NCBI GenBank assembly: GCA_027487485.1
Contig: JAIYDN010000078.1
Span: 98,994-162,993, forward strand
Direction of reading: 5' to 3'
DNA from: Planctomycetaceae bacterium
Lineage (GTDB): Bacteria > Planctomycetota > Planctomycetia > Pirellulales > Pirellulaceae
DNA length: 64,000 nt
Positions 43,848 to 51,954 of the stretch are shown here, in pieces. The position numbers and the translations under genes were made by a program. The notes under the pieces were generated by a model, which saw nothing but the letters and a program-made list of their open reading frames with translations, had not been told where the DNA came from and ran no database searches. Position 1 is the first letter of the stretch, and the number at the start of each line of letters is the position of its first letter.

Positions 43848-46800
43848 ATGAACCAATCTCAGGAAGCAAACGAGGGATTCACTTCCAACAAGGATCAGGA
43901 TTCCCTAGCGATCTCGACCAATAACGATCAAACGTTTCAGGGAACGCGAGGTTCCTTTGAAAAAATCGATTCTCTTTGCAGAACTTTCAGCTTTGAGCTC
44001 GAGAAAGGAAAGCCTGAGCTTCGCGATTATTTGGTGCAAGTCGCCAAAGATGACCAGCCAACGTTGCTCAAAAATCTGCTCGAATACGAAGTCAGAAACA
44101 GGCGGAAGGTAGGGCAATTCCCGACGGCACAAGAATACGTTCAACTGCTTCCCGAGTTCGAAGGTTTGATTCGCCGGGTATTTTTGGATGCCAGCAGTGC
44201 CTCCTTGGCGTCCATGGTGGAGTATGACGTTGACGAAACAAAGTTACATGCTGCTCCGGTTGCGTCACGTCTTGGAGACTATCGACTGATTCGCGAACTT
44301 GGACGCGGCGGAATGGGCGCCGTGTTTGAAGCGGTCCACCTGGTCCGCGGACATCGTGTTGCACTGAAGACCTTGCCTGCAGTGAGCGGGGAATCGCTTC
44401 ATCGATTTAAACGAGAGTTTCGCGCCTTGTCCGACGTCACTCATCCGAATCTGGTTGGGCTTCAAACGTTAGAAAATGATGGTGGGCAGTGGTTCATAAC
44501 GCTTGACTTATTGGATGGCTGTGACTTCCTTAGCTTCGTGCGTCCATCTGGAAAATTGAACAGTAGTCGTCTTCGTTCTGCGTTGGGACAGCTAGCGGCT
44601 GGGCTCATGGCGCTGCATGCACGTGGCATTGTGCACCGCGATTTGAAGCCGGGAAACGTGATGGTTACCAGCCAAGGAAGAGTGGTCATTCTTGACTTTG
44701 GGTTGGTTGCAGAGATGGATCGCTCTGGTGTTTCGATGGCCAGTGGAATGATCGCAGGCACGCCTGCCTACATGGCTCCTGAACAGGCAGCTGGGGATCA
44801 GGTTGGTCCGCTTGCGGACTGGTATGCATTTGGTGTTATGCTGTACGAAGCGCTCGCTGGAAGCCGACCTTTTTCAGGCGATGCCTTTCAAATGGTGCGC
44901 GACAAGCAATTGCTGGACGCCCCGCCACTTATCGCGGATGCTTTCATTGAATCGGACTTGGCCGATTTATGCATTTTGCTTTTGGCTCGCGATCCTAATG
45001 CGAGGCCCAACCCACTTCAAATCGCAGGAGTCGTTGCATCCGCAGTTCCCGCAATGGCTAGCAATGCCCAGAACGCGGATCGCTTGGTAGGACGGGAAAC
45101 TCAATTCGCGTTGCTCGAAGATGCTCTGCTCACTTTTCGACGAGCTTCGACGCCTGTTACCGTCTTCATTCAAGGACGCTCGGGTGAGGGAAAGTCAAGC
45201 TTGGCAGAGGCTTTCCTGGCACCTTTGCGAGGCGACCCTTCTATGGTGGTGATGTCGGGACGCTGTTATGACCGCGAATCCGTTCCATTCAAGGCACTCG
45301 ACACGCTGATCGATGCTTTGACTTCGCATTTGAAGTCTTTGCCAGCGGCTTCGGCTGCATTGTTGTTGCCTGACGACATCGGCTTGCTGGCCGAAGTCTT
45401 TCCAGTTTTACGAAGGTGTGAGGTTGTGGCTCAAGCTCCACGACGAAGATTGGATGCTTTGGATCAACAGCAAGTGCGCCAGCGAGCCTTTGCAGCGCTT
45501 CGACTTTTGTTGGATCGGATTGGGCAGCGCACGCCTCTTGTTTGGTTTATCGATGACCTTCAATGGGGGGACGTCGATAGCGCGGGCGCCATGTTTGAAA
45601 TCCTAAGACCCCCCGAGGCACCACCCGTTTTGTTCGTGGGGGGATTTCGGTCGGACGAGGCCGATACCAGCCCTTTTCTTAACGAGTGGACGTCCCGTCA
45701 GCAACAGAATGGGATTTCATTCGGTGACCGTATGGTAAACGTCGGACCGCTTTCCTTAGACGACGCCACCCAATTGATTGTCAATGTGGTAGGGCGAAAT
45801 GACGAGATCGTTCGCCGACGGGCGGTTCAGTTTCATGCTCAAGCGGGCGGGAATCCTTTTCTTCTGGTGGAGCTTGCTGGTTGCTTCAATCCCGATACCG
45901 ATGCCTTTCACACCACGGATATTCACGGAGTGCTTGCCTCCAAACTGGAGCAACTCCCTGCGGAAGCCCAGCCTCTACTGGAGGCGATCGCCGTATCTGG
46001 GCAAGCGATCGAATTAGCCGAAGTGGTCGCCGCCGCAAACATCAACGAGTCACCAGAGCAGACGCTAACGCGCATGCGCAATGTCCGGCTCTTGAGAGTC
46101 GTCGGGGAGAAAGTCGATACCTATCATGACCGAATCCGGTATGCCGTCATTGATCGACTTGGATCTGATTCAAAAAAGGCAATTCACAAGCGACTCGCTC
46201 AAGTTGTCGAGCAAATGGGCCATTGTCTTACCGAAGCCGAAATAGACACATTAACCCTAGGAAAAGATAACTCACCCGATCGACCTGCACTGGCACGCGT
46301 GTACGACTTGGCATTCCATTACGATGCATGCGGTGAGCATCGGCGCGCGCTTGCCTATTCCCAAGTCGCGGCCAATCAAGCTCGAGCTCAATTTGCAATC
46401 GATGTTGCTTCCCAACAGTATGTCATCGCGAAACGGAATGCAATCCATGCTCCGCAAGAGGTCCGGTTTCGCATCGCCCGAGGGAACGGCGAAGCGTTGA
46501 TGCAACTTGGGCGTTACGAAGAAGCCAAGACCGAACTGGAATCTGCTTTCTCGCTCGCCGAACAAACCTATGATCTTTCCGACGCAAGAGGGCTGCAAAG
46601 CGAATTGGCCTTGAAACTGGGATTGATTGGACAAAGCCTAGAATTTTCTGTCGATGCGCTCCAGCATGTAGGTATCAAAGTACCTAGAACGTCGTTTGGT
46701 TTGGTGCGGTCTTTGGTTCTCGAATCTACGATCCAAGCACTGCACAGCTGCTTTCCAGGGTTGATTAAAAAGCAGAAACCGAACCGCTCGATCGATCTCG

Positions 46801-47906
46801 CAAACAAGCTGCTGGGGAAACTTTGCTATGCTTACTATTGTCACAATGTTCTCTATCTGCTTTGGGCTTCGTTAGCAGGTTTGAATCGCGCCGAGCGTTT
46901 GCCACCTTCGGCTTCTTTAGCATTCAATTACGTTGTTCAAGCCAATGACATGGCCGTTTTAGGATGGCATAGTCGGGCGAATCAGTTTTACCAATCAGCG
47001 ATGGATTTGAGCAAGAAGTTAAATGACCAGTGGGGCGCGGCACACGCGATGAACCACAGTTCCTTAGGCAGCCTAGGAGCCGCACGCTACGAAGACACCA
47101 TCGTTAAAGCAACCCCTGGCACAATCGCATTCAGCAAGCTAGGAGATTTGCTGGAGACTCACTTTGCGCATTTCAGTATCGGCATGAGCAACTTTGGACT
47201 CGGCCAATTGGACAAGGCTTTAGAAAAATCGAAGTGGATTTTTGAGTCATGTGTTCGTCACAGTGACAATGTTTTCGGCCCCATGGCATTTTGTCTTTGG
47301 GCACGAGCCAGTCGCGGGAATTTTCCGTTTGACGAACTGGTTGGCTGCCTTGGTGTCTACCCGGGAAACAATCTTGCCACCATCTGCGTTTCTATGGCCG
47401 AAGGATATTGGCACATTCATCATGGTCGAACCAAAGATGCGGTGGCTGCGTTTGACAAGGCCTGGCAGACGACTTGGGCCAATAGCTACCTTGTCACTTA
47501 TAACAGTTGGGTTCTAACCGACTATGTAGAAGCGTTGAGGATTCACGTGCAGGCACTCAAGTCAAGCGACCCCAAAATGGAGGGAATCGTTCGGCGGCGG
47601 TGGTACCAAATCGCTCAGTGGGCGAACTACGTTTCCCTGGTCCTCCCCCCAGAACGCCCTCGCGCTCTTCGAGAGCTAGCTCTGGTATTTGAATCTCGAG
47701 GTCAACTCAAGAAAGCTTGGAAGCTAGCGGACAAAAGCTGTCGCAAGGCTCAAGAAACAAAGTCCGAATACGAATATGCAAAGTCTCTTTTAGTTCAGGG
47801 GCTGGTCGCCAAGAAACTTGGACGCCCTGAAGCCGAAGAACAAATCGTTAAAGCCCAACGCGATATCTCCAGACTGGAAAAGGCTGTCGACGATTTGATC
47901 CAATAG
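43848..47906 (+). CDS. Ser/Thr protein kinase-AAA ATPase-TPR signalling giant
   Basis: 1352 aa from ATG 43848 (the track start at 43785 is an extension; no strong ribosome site at either). Kinase domain at about residues 144-410: RELGRGGMGAVFEAV (glycine loop), VALKTLPA (VAIK Lys), IVHRDLKPGNVM (catalytic loop, about 262), DFGLVAE (about 282), TPAYMAPEQ (about 307). Next, an ATPase module (about 430-720) with Walker A GRSGEGKSSL (about 442) and VWFIDDLQWGD (about 564), like PknK/AAA_16 proteins. The last 600 residues are helical TPR-like repeats. This resembles PknK-type regulators: a kinase that senses through its TPR tail. Probably cytoplasmic; targets unknown. Confidence 0.95.
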   Translation: MNQSQEANEGFTSNKDQDSLAISTNNDQTFQGTRGSFEKIDSLCRTFSFELEKGKPELRDYLVQVAKDDQPTLLKNLLEYEVRNRRKVGQFPTAQEYVQLLPEFEGLIRRVFLDASSASLASMVEYDVDETKLHAAPVASRLGDYRLIRELGRGGMGAVFEAVHLVRGHRVALKTLPAVSGESLHRFKREFRALSDVTHPNLVGLQTLENDGGQWFITLDLLDGCDFLSFVRPSGKLNSSRLRSALGQLAAGLMALHARGIVHRDLKPGNVMVTSQGRVVILDFGLVAEMDRSGVSMASGMIAGTPAYMAPEQAAGDQVGPLADWYAFGVMLYEALAGSRPFSGDAFQMVRDKQLLDAPPLIADAFIESDLADLCILLLARDPNARPNPLQIAGVVASAVPAMASNAQNADRLVGRETQFALLEDALLTFRRASTPVTVFIQGRSGEGKSSLAEAFLAPLRGDPSMVVMSGRCYDRESVPFKALDTLIDALTSHLKSLPAASAALLLPDDIGLLAEVFPVLRRCEVVAQAPRRRLDALDQQQVRQRAFAALRLLLDRIGQRTPLVWFIDDLQWGDVDSAGAMFEILRPPEAPPVLFVGGFRSDEADTSPFLNEWTSRQQQNGISFGDRMVNVGPLSLDDATQLIVNVVGRNDEIVRRRAVQFHAQAGGNPFLLVELAGCFNPDTDAFHTTDIHGVLASKLEQLPAEAQPLLEAIAVSGQAIELAEVVAAANINESPEQTLTRMRNVRLLRVVGEKVDTYHDRIRYAVIDRLGSDSKKAIHKRLAQVVEQMGHCLTEAEIDTLTLGKDNSPDRPALARVYDLAFHYDACGEHRRALAYSQVAANQARAQFAIDVASQQYVIAKRNAIHAPQEVRFRIARGNGEALMQLGRYEEAKTELESAFSLAEQTYDLSDARGLQSELALKLGLIGQSLEFSVDALQHVGIKVPRTSFGLVRSLVLESTIQALHSCFPGLIKKQKPNRSIDLANKLLGKLCYAYYCHNVLYLLWASLAGLNRAERLPPSASLAFNYVVQANDMAVLGWHSRANQFYQSAMDLSKKLNDQWGAAHAMNHSSLGSLGAARYEDTIVKATPGTIAFSKLGDLLETHFAHFSIGMSNFGLGQLDKALEKSKWIFESCVRHSDNVFGPMAFCLWARASRGNFPFDELVGCLGVYPGNNLATICVSMAEGYWHIHHGRTKDAVAAFDKAWQTTWANSYLVTYNSWVLTDYVEALRIHVQALKSSDPKMEGIVRRRWYQIAQWANYVSLVLPPERPRALRELALVFESRGQLKKAWKLADKSCRKAQETKSEYEYAKSLLVQGLVAKKLGRPEAEEQIVKAQRDISRLEKAVDDLIQ

Positions 47907-48210
47907 TCAGTCCGCCTTTAGAAGCACCCAGTTGTTAGAATTTTCGGGTCGCACTCAGGAACATTCAATGAGCTGCAGTATGGAAAGAGTTGGATGAGAA
48001 ATCGCCACCCGCTAGCTCACTTGTAGCAGCCCGCATGATTGGGCGCAATGAATACTGATAAGCAGCATCGAACTCCCATCCGTTCCGCTTAGGAAAACAT
48101 TTCCCCTTTAGAAAAGTGGGAGTGTCCACTTTGCTTCTCAGGTACAATAAGCACAACGCACGAGCCGAAGTGAATCATGTCGTCTGAGAAAAAATGGAAT
48201 TGGTCGTTTT
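47907..48210. other. Intergenic region with a 7-bp hairpin
   Basis: No gene recognised in about 300 bases. Perfect stem AAAGTGG/CCACTTT with a 6-base loop at 48113-48132, followed by gcttctc rather than a T-run, could be a weak terminator for the kinase gene or part of the cdsA-like leader. The ORF at 47965 (-) is not supported. Confidence 0.4.
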
Positions 48211-49170
48211 GTGTTTGAACTGAAAAATTTAGTCGTTCTCTATAGTCTCGTGGGTGGTTTCGCGTTTCTGACCTGCGTTACCGTTGGCACGGCGGTATTC
48301 AAGGCAATCCGTCCGGAAAGCAAGTTGGCGGTTAAGATCTGGGGCATCCTCTGTGGTTGGTGGATTATCAACATACTACTCGGGGGGGCTTGTTTGTTTG
48401 GCTCGAACGGGCTGATTGCTTTGTTTTGCGTGGTAAGCCTGCTGGCTTTGCGAGAGTTCATTGTCGTTCAGAAGCTGTCGTTCATTGGAAAGCCGGAAGT
48501 GACGGCAATGCTGACTCTGGTTGCGATTCATTACCTGTTTTTGTTTTTAGGGGTAAAGAACTTTTTCTTGTTCGTTGTTCCGGTGGTGACCTATATTTTC
48601 CTACCTTTCTTAATGCTCTCGCGAAGGAAGATTGAAGGTCTCGTCCATAATCTGTGGGCTTCTCAAAGCGGAATCATGCTGTGTGTCTATTGCTTGAGTT
48701 TCGCTCCAGGTTTGCTGTTCTTGAATATACATCCAAATGTTTCTCGATCGATCGACCCTGTAGCCGCCTTCTTGTTTCTTTTCATAACAACAGAAATGAA
48801 CGATGTGTTTCAATTCGCGTCCGGAAAACTATTCGGACGCCAAAAATTAGTTGTCGAAATTAGCCCAAACAAAACCATCGCAGGTTTCGTTGGCGGGCTT
48901 CTTATGACTTCGATACTGTCCTTGGTACTTGCTCCGTTGATGCTGGACTTGCAGTTGTGGCAATCGTTGCTCACTGGCTTTTGTATTGCATTGAGTGGAG
49001 TGTCGGGAGATTTGATGTTCTCTTCGATAAAGCGTACCGTTGGCATCAAGGATTTTAGTCAGCTTATTCCAGGGCATGGCGGAGTTCTCGACCGGCTCGA
49101 CAGCATGGTTTTTACAGCTCCAACGCTGTATTGTTTGTTGTATGTCTACCTTCACGCTTCGGCTATCTAA
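48211..49170 (+). CDS. CdsA-like phosphatidate cytidylyltransferase
   Basis: 319 aa, about eight transmembrane segments. The C-terminal signature SGDLMFSSIKRTVGIKDFSQLIPGHGGVLDRLDSM is the conserved CDS motif (S-x2-KR-x2-GIKDF-x2-IPGHGG-x-DR-x-D). NDVFQFASGKLFGRQK earlier is also a family segment. It makes CDP-diacylglycerol from phosphatidate and CTP in the inner membrane. GTG start; no strong ribosome site. It is followed after 2 bases by a CDP-alcohol phosphatidyltransferase gene, so the product is probably used directly. A dedicated CdsA, like E. coli YnbB, is likely rather than the housekeeping one. Confidence 0.92.
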   Translation: MFELKNLVVLYSLVGGFAFLTCVTVGTAVFKAIRPESKLAVKIWGILCGWWIINILLGGACLFGSNGLIALFCVVSLLALREFIVVQKLSFIGKPEVTAMLTLVAIHYLFLFLGVKNFFLFVVPVVTYIFLPFLMLSRRKIEGLVHNLWASQSGIMLCVYCLSFAPGLLFLNIHPNVSRSIDPVAAFLFLFITTEMNDVFQFASGKLFGRQKLVVEISPNKTIAGFVGGLLMTSILSLVLAPLMLDLQLWQSLLTGFCIALSGVSGDLMFSSIKRTVGIKDFSQLIPGHGGVLDRLDSMVFTAPTLYCLLYVYLHASAI

Positions 49171-49172
49171 AC

Positions 49173-49823
49173 ATGTCCATCGACAATCGACGCCCTATCA
49201 AAGCACGCTCCTTGGTCATCATTCAGCGGATGGCCTCCTGGCTGGCAAGATCGTCCGTAACTCCCAATCAGATTTCGGTTTTGAGTGTCGCATTCTCCCT
49301 TTTGGTCCCGTTTTCGTTTGCTACTTTAGAAGCCGGATCTTGGGCTGCTTCCTTCGTTGCATTGCTGGGCATTCAGCTTCGACTGCTTTGCAATTTACTT
49401 GACGGTATGGTTGCAATCGAGGGACAGAAGAAGAGTGTTCTTGGTGACATCTACAACGAGTTTCCAGATCGCGTTGCCGACACGATCATCTTGGTCGGAA
49501 TGGCATTGTGCGACAGATTGGATTCCGTGTTGCTGGTGTTTGCAGTAACAGCAGCCTTGATGGCTGCAATGACGGCGTACACGCGTGTGCTGGGTGCTTC
49601 GGTCGGAGCGAAGCAATATTTTTCAGGCCCAATGGCAAAGCAGCATCGCATGGCCCTTCTTACCGCAACGATCATGGCTCTGCCCATTCTACCGAGCTCC
49701 CTTTCGCATCAGACAACGCTCAAGTTTGCCCTGGTTGTCATTTCCTTAGGTTGTATTGCCACCATAGCAATTCGTCTCAGGAAGATATCGATGGAGCTAC
49801 AAGGGAAGGCCGGAAAATTCTAG
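49173..49823 (+). CDS. CDP-alcohol phosphatidyltransferase family protein (YnbA-like)
   Basis: 216 aa from ATG 49173, 2 bases after the CdsA stop (the track start at 49131 is an extension). It has a CDP-OH-P-like layout: VTPNQISVLSVAFSL (TM1), LRLLCNLLDGMVAIEGQKK and GDIYNEFPDRVADTIILVG. Compared with the canonical D-x2-DG-x2-AR-x8-G-x3-D-x3-D, the first Asp is Asn and the Arg is Ile; the last DxxxD (DRVAD) is kept. The neighbourhood pattern matches ynbA/ynbB. The acceptor head group is unknown. About five TM helices in total. Confidence 0.82.
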   Translation: MSIDNRRPIKARSLVIIQRMASWLARSSVTPNQISVLSVAFSLLVPFSFATLEAGSWAASFVALLGIQLRLLCNLLDGMVAIEGQKKSVLGDIYNEFPDRVADTIILVGMALCDRLDSVLLVFAVTAALMAAMTAYTRVLGASVGAKQYFSGPMAKQHRMALLTATIMALPILPSSLSHQTTLKFALVVISLGCIATIAIRLRKISMELQGKAGKF

Positions 49824-49859
49824 AGATAGTTTCAGGCCCCATGTAGGGCAACAGCAAAG

Positions 49860-50690
49860 CTATGCTAGATCTGCTTCGCCATCGTTGTCGGGTGTTCCTT
49901 CGCCATAAGGAAGCTGGAGCAAACTAATAACCGCTTGCTTAATGTCCGACTGACGCATCAGCGACTCACCGACCAACATGGCTTGGATATTGGCAGCATG
50001 AATCTTATGAACATCCGCGGCCGTAAAGATACCGCTTTCAGCGACAACGACTACGTCGTCTGGAATCTGGGTTCGCAATCGAATGACGTGATCCAAGTCG
50101 ACCGAAAATGTGTGAAGGTCACGGTTGTTGACCCCGACCAGCTTGGTTCCAGTCGCAAGCACTCGATCCAAGTGCTTCGGATCGTAAAGCTCGATCAAAG
50201 CGGTCATACCAAGCCCTTCGATCAAGTTAAATAGTTCGACTAAGCTATCTCCCTCAAGGCACTCTGCAATCAGAAGCACCGCGTCGGCACCCGCGACCCG
50301 AGCTTCGTACACTTGATAGGGATCGAGAATAAAATCTTTTCGCAAAAGAGGTAAATCGACCCGCTGGCGTATGTCGGTCAAGTAGTCGAGTCTACCTTGA
50401 AAGAACGGCTCGTCGGTTAGCACACTGATCGCAGCAGCCCCGCCGGCCTGGTACGCTTTTGCAATATCCACCGGATAAAACTGAGGGCGAATCATCCCTT
50501 TGGATGGGCTCGCCCGTTTCACCTCGGCAATCAATCGGACGTAATCGTGCCCTCGCAATGCGTCTATAAAACTCCTTACCTCGGGACCTTGGTGCGCCGA
50601 TTCGATAAGCGATTCAAGATCGCGACGCTTCTTGGCGAATGCAATCTCTTCTCGTTTGCTAGCAACGATTCTGTCTAGTACGGTCTGCAT
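49860..50690 (-). CDS. trpC: Indole-3-glycerol-phosphate synthase
   Basis: 276 aa from ATG 50690. TrpC barrel motifs: IVASKREEIAFAKKRRD (start of barrel), YVRLIAEVKRASPSKGMIRP (catalytic Lys and Ser-Pro-Ser-Lys), AISVLTDEPFFQG, LLRKDFILDPYQVYEARVAGADAVLLI, GVNNRDL and VVAESGI. It converts carboxyphenylamino-deoxyribulose phosphate to indole-3-glycerol phosphate in tryptophan synthesis. It follows the Dabb gene with a 2-base gap. No other trp gene is in the window. Confidence 0.96.
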   Translation of the reverse strand: MQTVLDRIVASKREEIAFAKKRRDLESLIESAHQGPEVRSFIDALRGHDYVRLIAEVKRASPSKGMIRPQFYPVDIAKAYQAGGAAAISVLTDEPFFQGRLDYLTDIRQRVDLPLLRKDFILDPYQVYEARVAGADAVLLIAECLEGDSLVELFNLIEGLGMTALIELYDPKHLDRVLATGTKLVGVNNRDLHTFSVDLDHVIRLRTQIPDDVVVVAESGIFTAADVHKIHAANIQAMLVGESLMRQSDIKQAVISLLQLPYGEGTPDNDGEADLA

Positions 50691-50692
50691 GC

Positions 50693-51004
50693 TTAGACCA
50701 AATCCGAATCGAAAATACGAACTTGCTTCCAATTGGACTTTTGCTCTGCAATAAACTGCAGGTGCCTTGGAGCGACTTGGTACAAATCGTGGGACTCACG
50801 ACTATCGAAAACGACATTGATCGTCACTTGGTAACCATGGTCGTTGACTGGCCTGGCCAAGTCTTTGTTGAGTCTACCCACCGAAAAGTAAACCACCCCT
50901 GGATGGTCGCTCAGATAATGCTGGCATGCCTGCAACAGTTCCTGAATCTTTGGCTCAGAATCGTCGCTGAGCGTAAAATAAACCATGTGGGACAGCTGTG
51001 GCAT
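50693..51004 (-). CDS. Dabb-domain (stress-responsive alpha/beta barrel) protein
   Basis: 103 aa. The whole sequence fits the Dabb domain: HMVYFTLSDDSEPKIQELLQACQHYLSDHPGVVYFSVGR, then YQVTINVVFDSRESHDLYQ and PRHLQFI. Dabb proteins are small ferredoxin-like alpha/beta dimers with no fixed function; some degrade or bind aromatic compounds. Linked to trpC in one unit (stop to start 2 bases); whether it helps trpC is unknown. Confidence 0.9.
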   Translation of the reverse strand: MPQLSHMVYFTLSDDSEPKIQELLQACQHYLSDHPGVVYFSVGRLNKDLARPVNDHGYQVTINVVFDSRESHDLYQVAPRHLQFIAEQKSNWKQVRIFDSDLV

Positions 51005-51286
51005 GGGTGTCTAAGCTTTGTTGAAAAAGGGAAGTTGAGAGGTTAGGCAATTTGCGATCGACGGTTGCCCGCACGAAAACGCTGGCTTGCACGTCGCATC
51101 CGTCGGTAAAAGTTATTGGAAGCCGTGTCTTTTGACAAGCGGAACCCATTTTGGCGTGAATGCTATCAAGGGATATTGCAGGAATTTTCGTTGCAGACGG
51201 AAAAATCCGCAAGTTTTAACACCGTACTGGCCGAAACTCCTCTTGTCCGACGAATCGTCGTCTCCGATACGAGAAGGGTTTAACCG

Positions 51287-51859
51287 ATGTCCTGCAAGAA
51301 CTTCCAGAAACTATTTAGTCTACTCCTCCTGTCTGTGGTTGGCATGCAGTCGGGCTGCATTGGCTTATCCAACATGGGTTTAGGGCCATTCGGAGTTCCT
51401 ATTCCGGTTTCGCCGTACCTTCAAGATAATGAAGAAGTCCAGTTTCATATCCATGAGCGATACGCTCGAGTGCCCATCATGGGTCCTTTGACAGCAGGTG
51501 GTCCCGTTGCGGCCATCGATCCGCCAAGCGATGACGAAGTGGTTCACGCCCTTGAAAAGGCACGACCAATTCGCGGCGGTTATCCACTGTTGTTCGAAAA
51601 GCAACGGAACCGAGTTCGCATCGTCAAAGAAAAGATTGCAGACTACATTGACGATCCACGCTTCATTCCTCTGATCGGTTTCGCTCAGTTGCACCATGCT
51701 CACTACAAGTGCACTGTGTACTTTGAAGAACGTACGATCAACGGATGGCCGGTACCTTACACCTTGGAAGACAAAGAAGCGGTTGAGGTCATCTACATCG
51801 ACCATAACCACTTCCATATGGTTGGCGATCCAGACACTGGTGCGTCCAGCCCTTACTAA
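51287..51859 (+). CDS. Exported small protein, probable lipoprotein
   Basis: 190 aa. N-terminus with a hydrophobic stretch FSLLLLSVVGMQSGC, so a lipoprotein with Cys near residue 24 is possible although the box is weak (QSGC). The mature part has FGVPIPVSPYLQDNEEVQFHIHERYARVPIMGP and ends in a His/Asp-rich HNHFHMVGDPDTG. No recognised domain; I know this type only as planctomycete protein of unknown function. AAGGG in the leader precedes the ATG at about 10 bases. Confidence 0.78.
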   Translation: MSCKNFQKLFSLLLLSVVGMQSGCIGLSNMGLGPFGVPIPVSPYLQDNEEVQFHIHERYARVPIMGPLTAGGPVAAIDPPSDDEVVHALEKARPIRGGYPLLFEKQRNRVRIVKEKIADYIDDPRFIPLIGFAQLHHAHYKCTVYFEERTINGWPVPYTLEDKEAVEVIYIDHNHFHMVGDPDTGASSPY

Positions 51860-51879
51860 AGGTCTGACGATTGGCGTGT

Positions 51880-51934
51880 GCTCCACCTAGCCGGGTGGAG
51901 CGAATTGGATACGGCGTCCACAGTCTGAGACGCC
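51880..51934. terminator. Two hairpins between convergent genes
   Basis: GCTCCACC/GGTGGAGC (51880-51901, 6-base loop) and GGCGTC/GACGCC (51913-51934, 10-base loop). Neither has a T-run, but together they sit between the small lipoprotein gene and the convergent 1387-aa gene, consistent with bidirectional termination. Confidence 0.45.
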
Positions 51935-51954
51935 CAGATCGACGACGAACGAAA

